Under the pieces are notes generated by a model, which was not told the origin of the DNA, made no database searches, and worked only from the letters and a program-made list of their open reading frames with translations. The translations under genes were made by a program, and so were the position numbers. From contig CBFDCL010000118.1 in assembly GCA_965603295.1 (NCBI GenBank), forward strand, positions 1 through 5,425: DNA of 5,425 nt, in the 5' to 3' direction. Below, in pieces: positions 5,414 through 5,425 of the stretch. Origin of the DNA: JAFGWO01 sp965603295 (lineage in GTDB: Bacteria; BMS3Abin14). Numbering within the stretch: the stretch's first letter is position 1; the number at the start of each line of letters is the position of its first letter.

Positions 5414-5425
5414 AAATCCTCCTTT

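Overview
The window looks like the end of a contig from a moderately GC-rich Gram-negative bacterium. The Gram-negative call rests on an exported LolA-like protein. The gene set (a MinD/ParA-type ATPase with a long internal insertion, and a degenerate J-domain protein fused to a RodZ-type HTH) resembles what I associate with Desulfobacterota/deltaproteobacterial-type genomes. That placement is an inference from gene content; no rRNA or other taxonomic marker is present.

Layout. Positions 1-4522 hold five minus-strand genes that read as one transcription unit. In transcription order they are: a DUF1015 family protein (4522-3212, TTG start with a strong Shine-Dalgarno), a MinD/ParA-like P-loop ATPase (3191-2274), a J-like/HTH protein (2277-1750), a small exported LolA-like protein (1753-1184), and the N-terminal half of the replication-restart helicase PriA (1187 to the edge). 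The last four genes are joined by 4-base ATGA/GTGA overlaps, and a 20-base gap separates the first two, so translational coupling is likely. Positions 4523-4779 are a divergent intergenic region without a convincing promoter. A small FMN nitroreductase is read on the plus strand from 4780 to 5289. The last 136 bases are non-coding and repeat-rich: five 8-bp units starting one base after the nitroreductase stop, a perfect 20-bp inverted repeat, and a short 7-bp repeat.

How the genes may work together. PriA is the only member of the run with a firmly known role. The ATPase and the J-like/HTH protein look like a pair: a dimerising ParA/MinD-type switch and a soluble possible DNA-binding partner. 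Together with a LolA-like exported protein and PriA, this is the most interesting unexplained module here, but its function cannot be read from the sequence. No flagellar gene (flhF, fliA) is visible, and the ATPase lacks the N-terminal extension typical of FlhG.

Quality warning. Roughly the first 70 bases are almost pure C/G (by hand count 51 C, 16 G, 3 A, 0 T). They replace conserved PriA sequence with a Gly/Arg-rich tail. This is most likely a sequencing or assembly artefact at the contig end.
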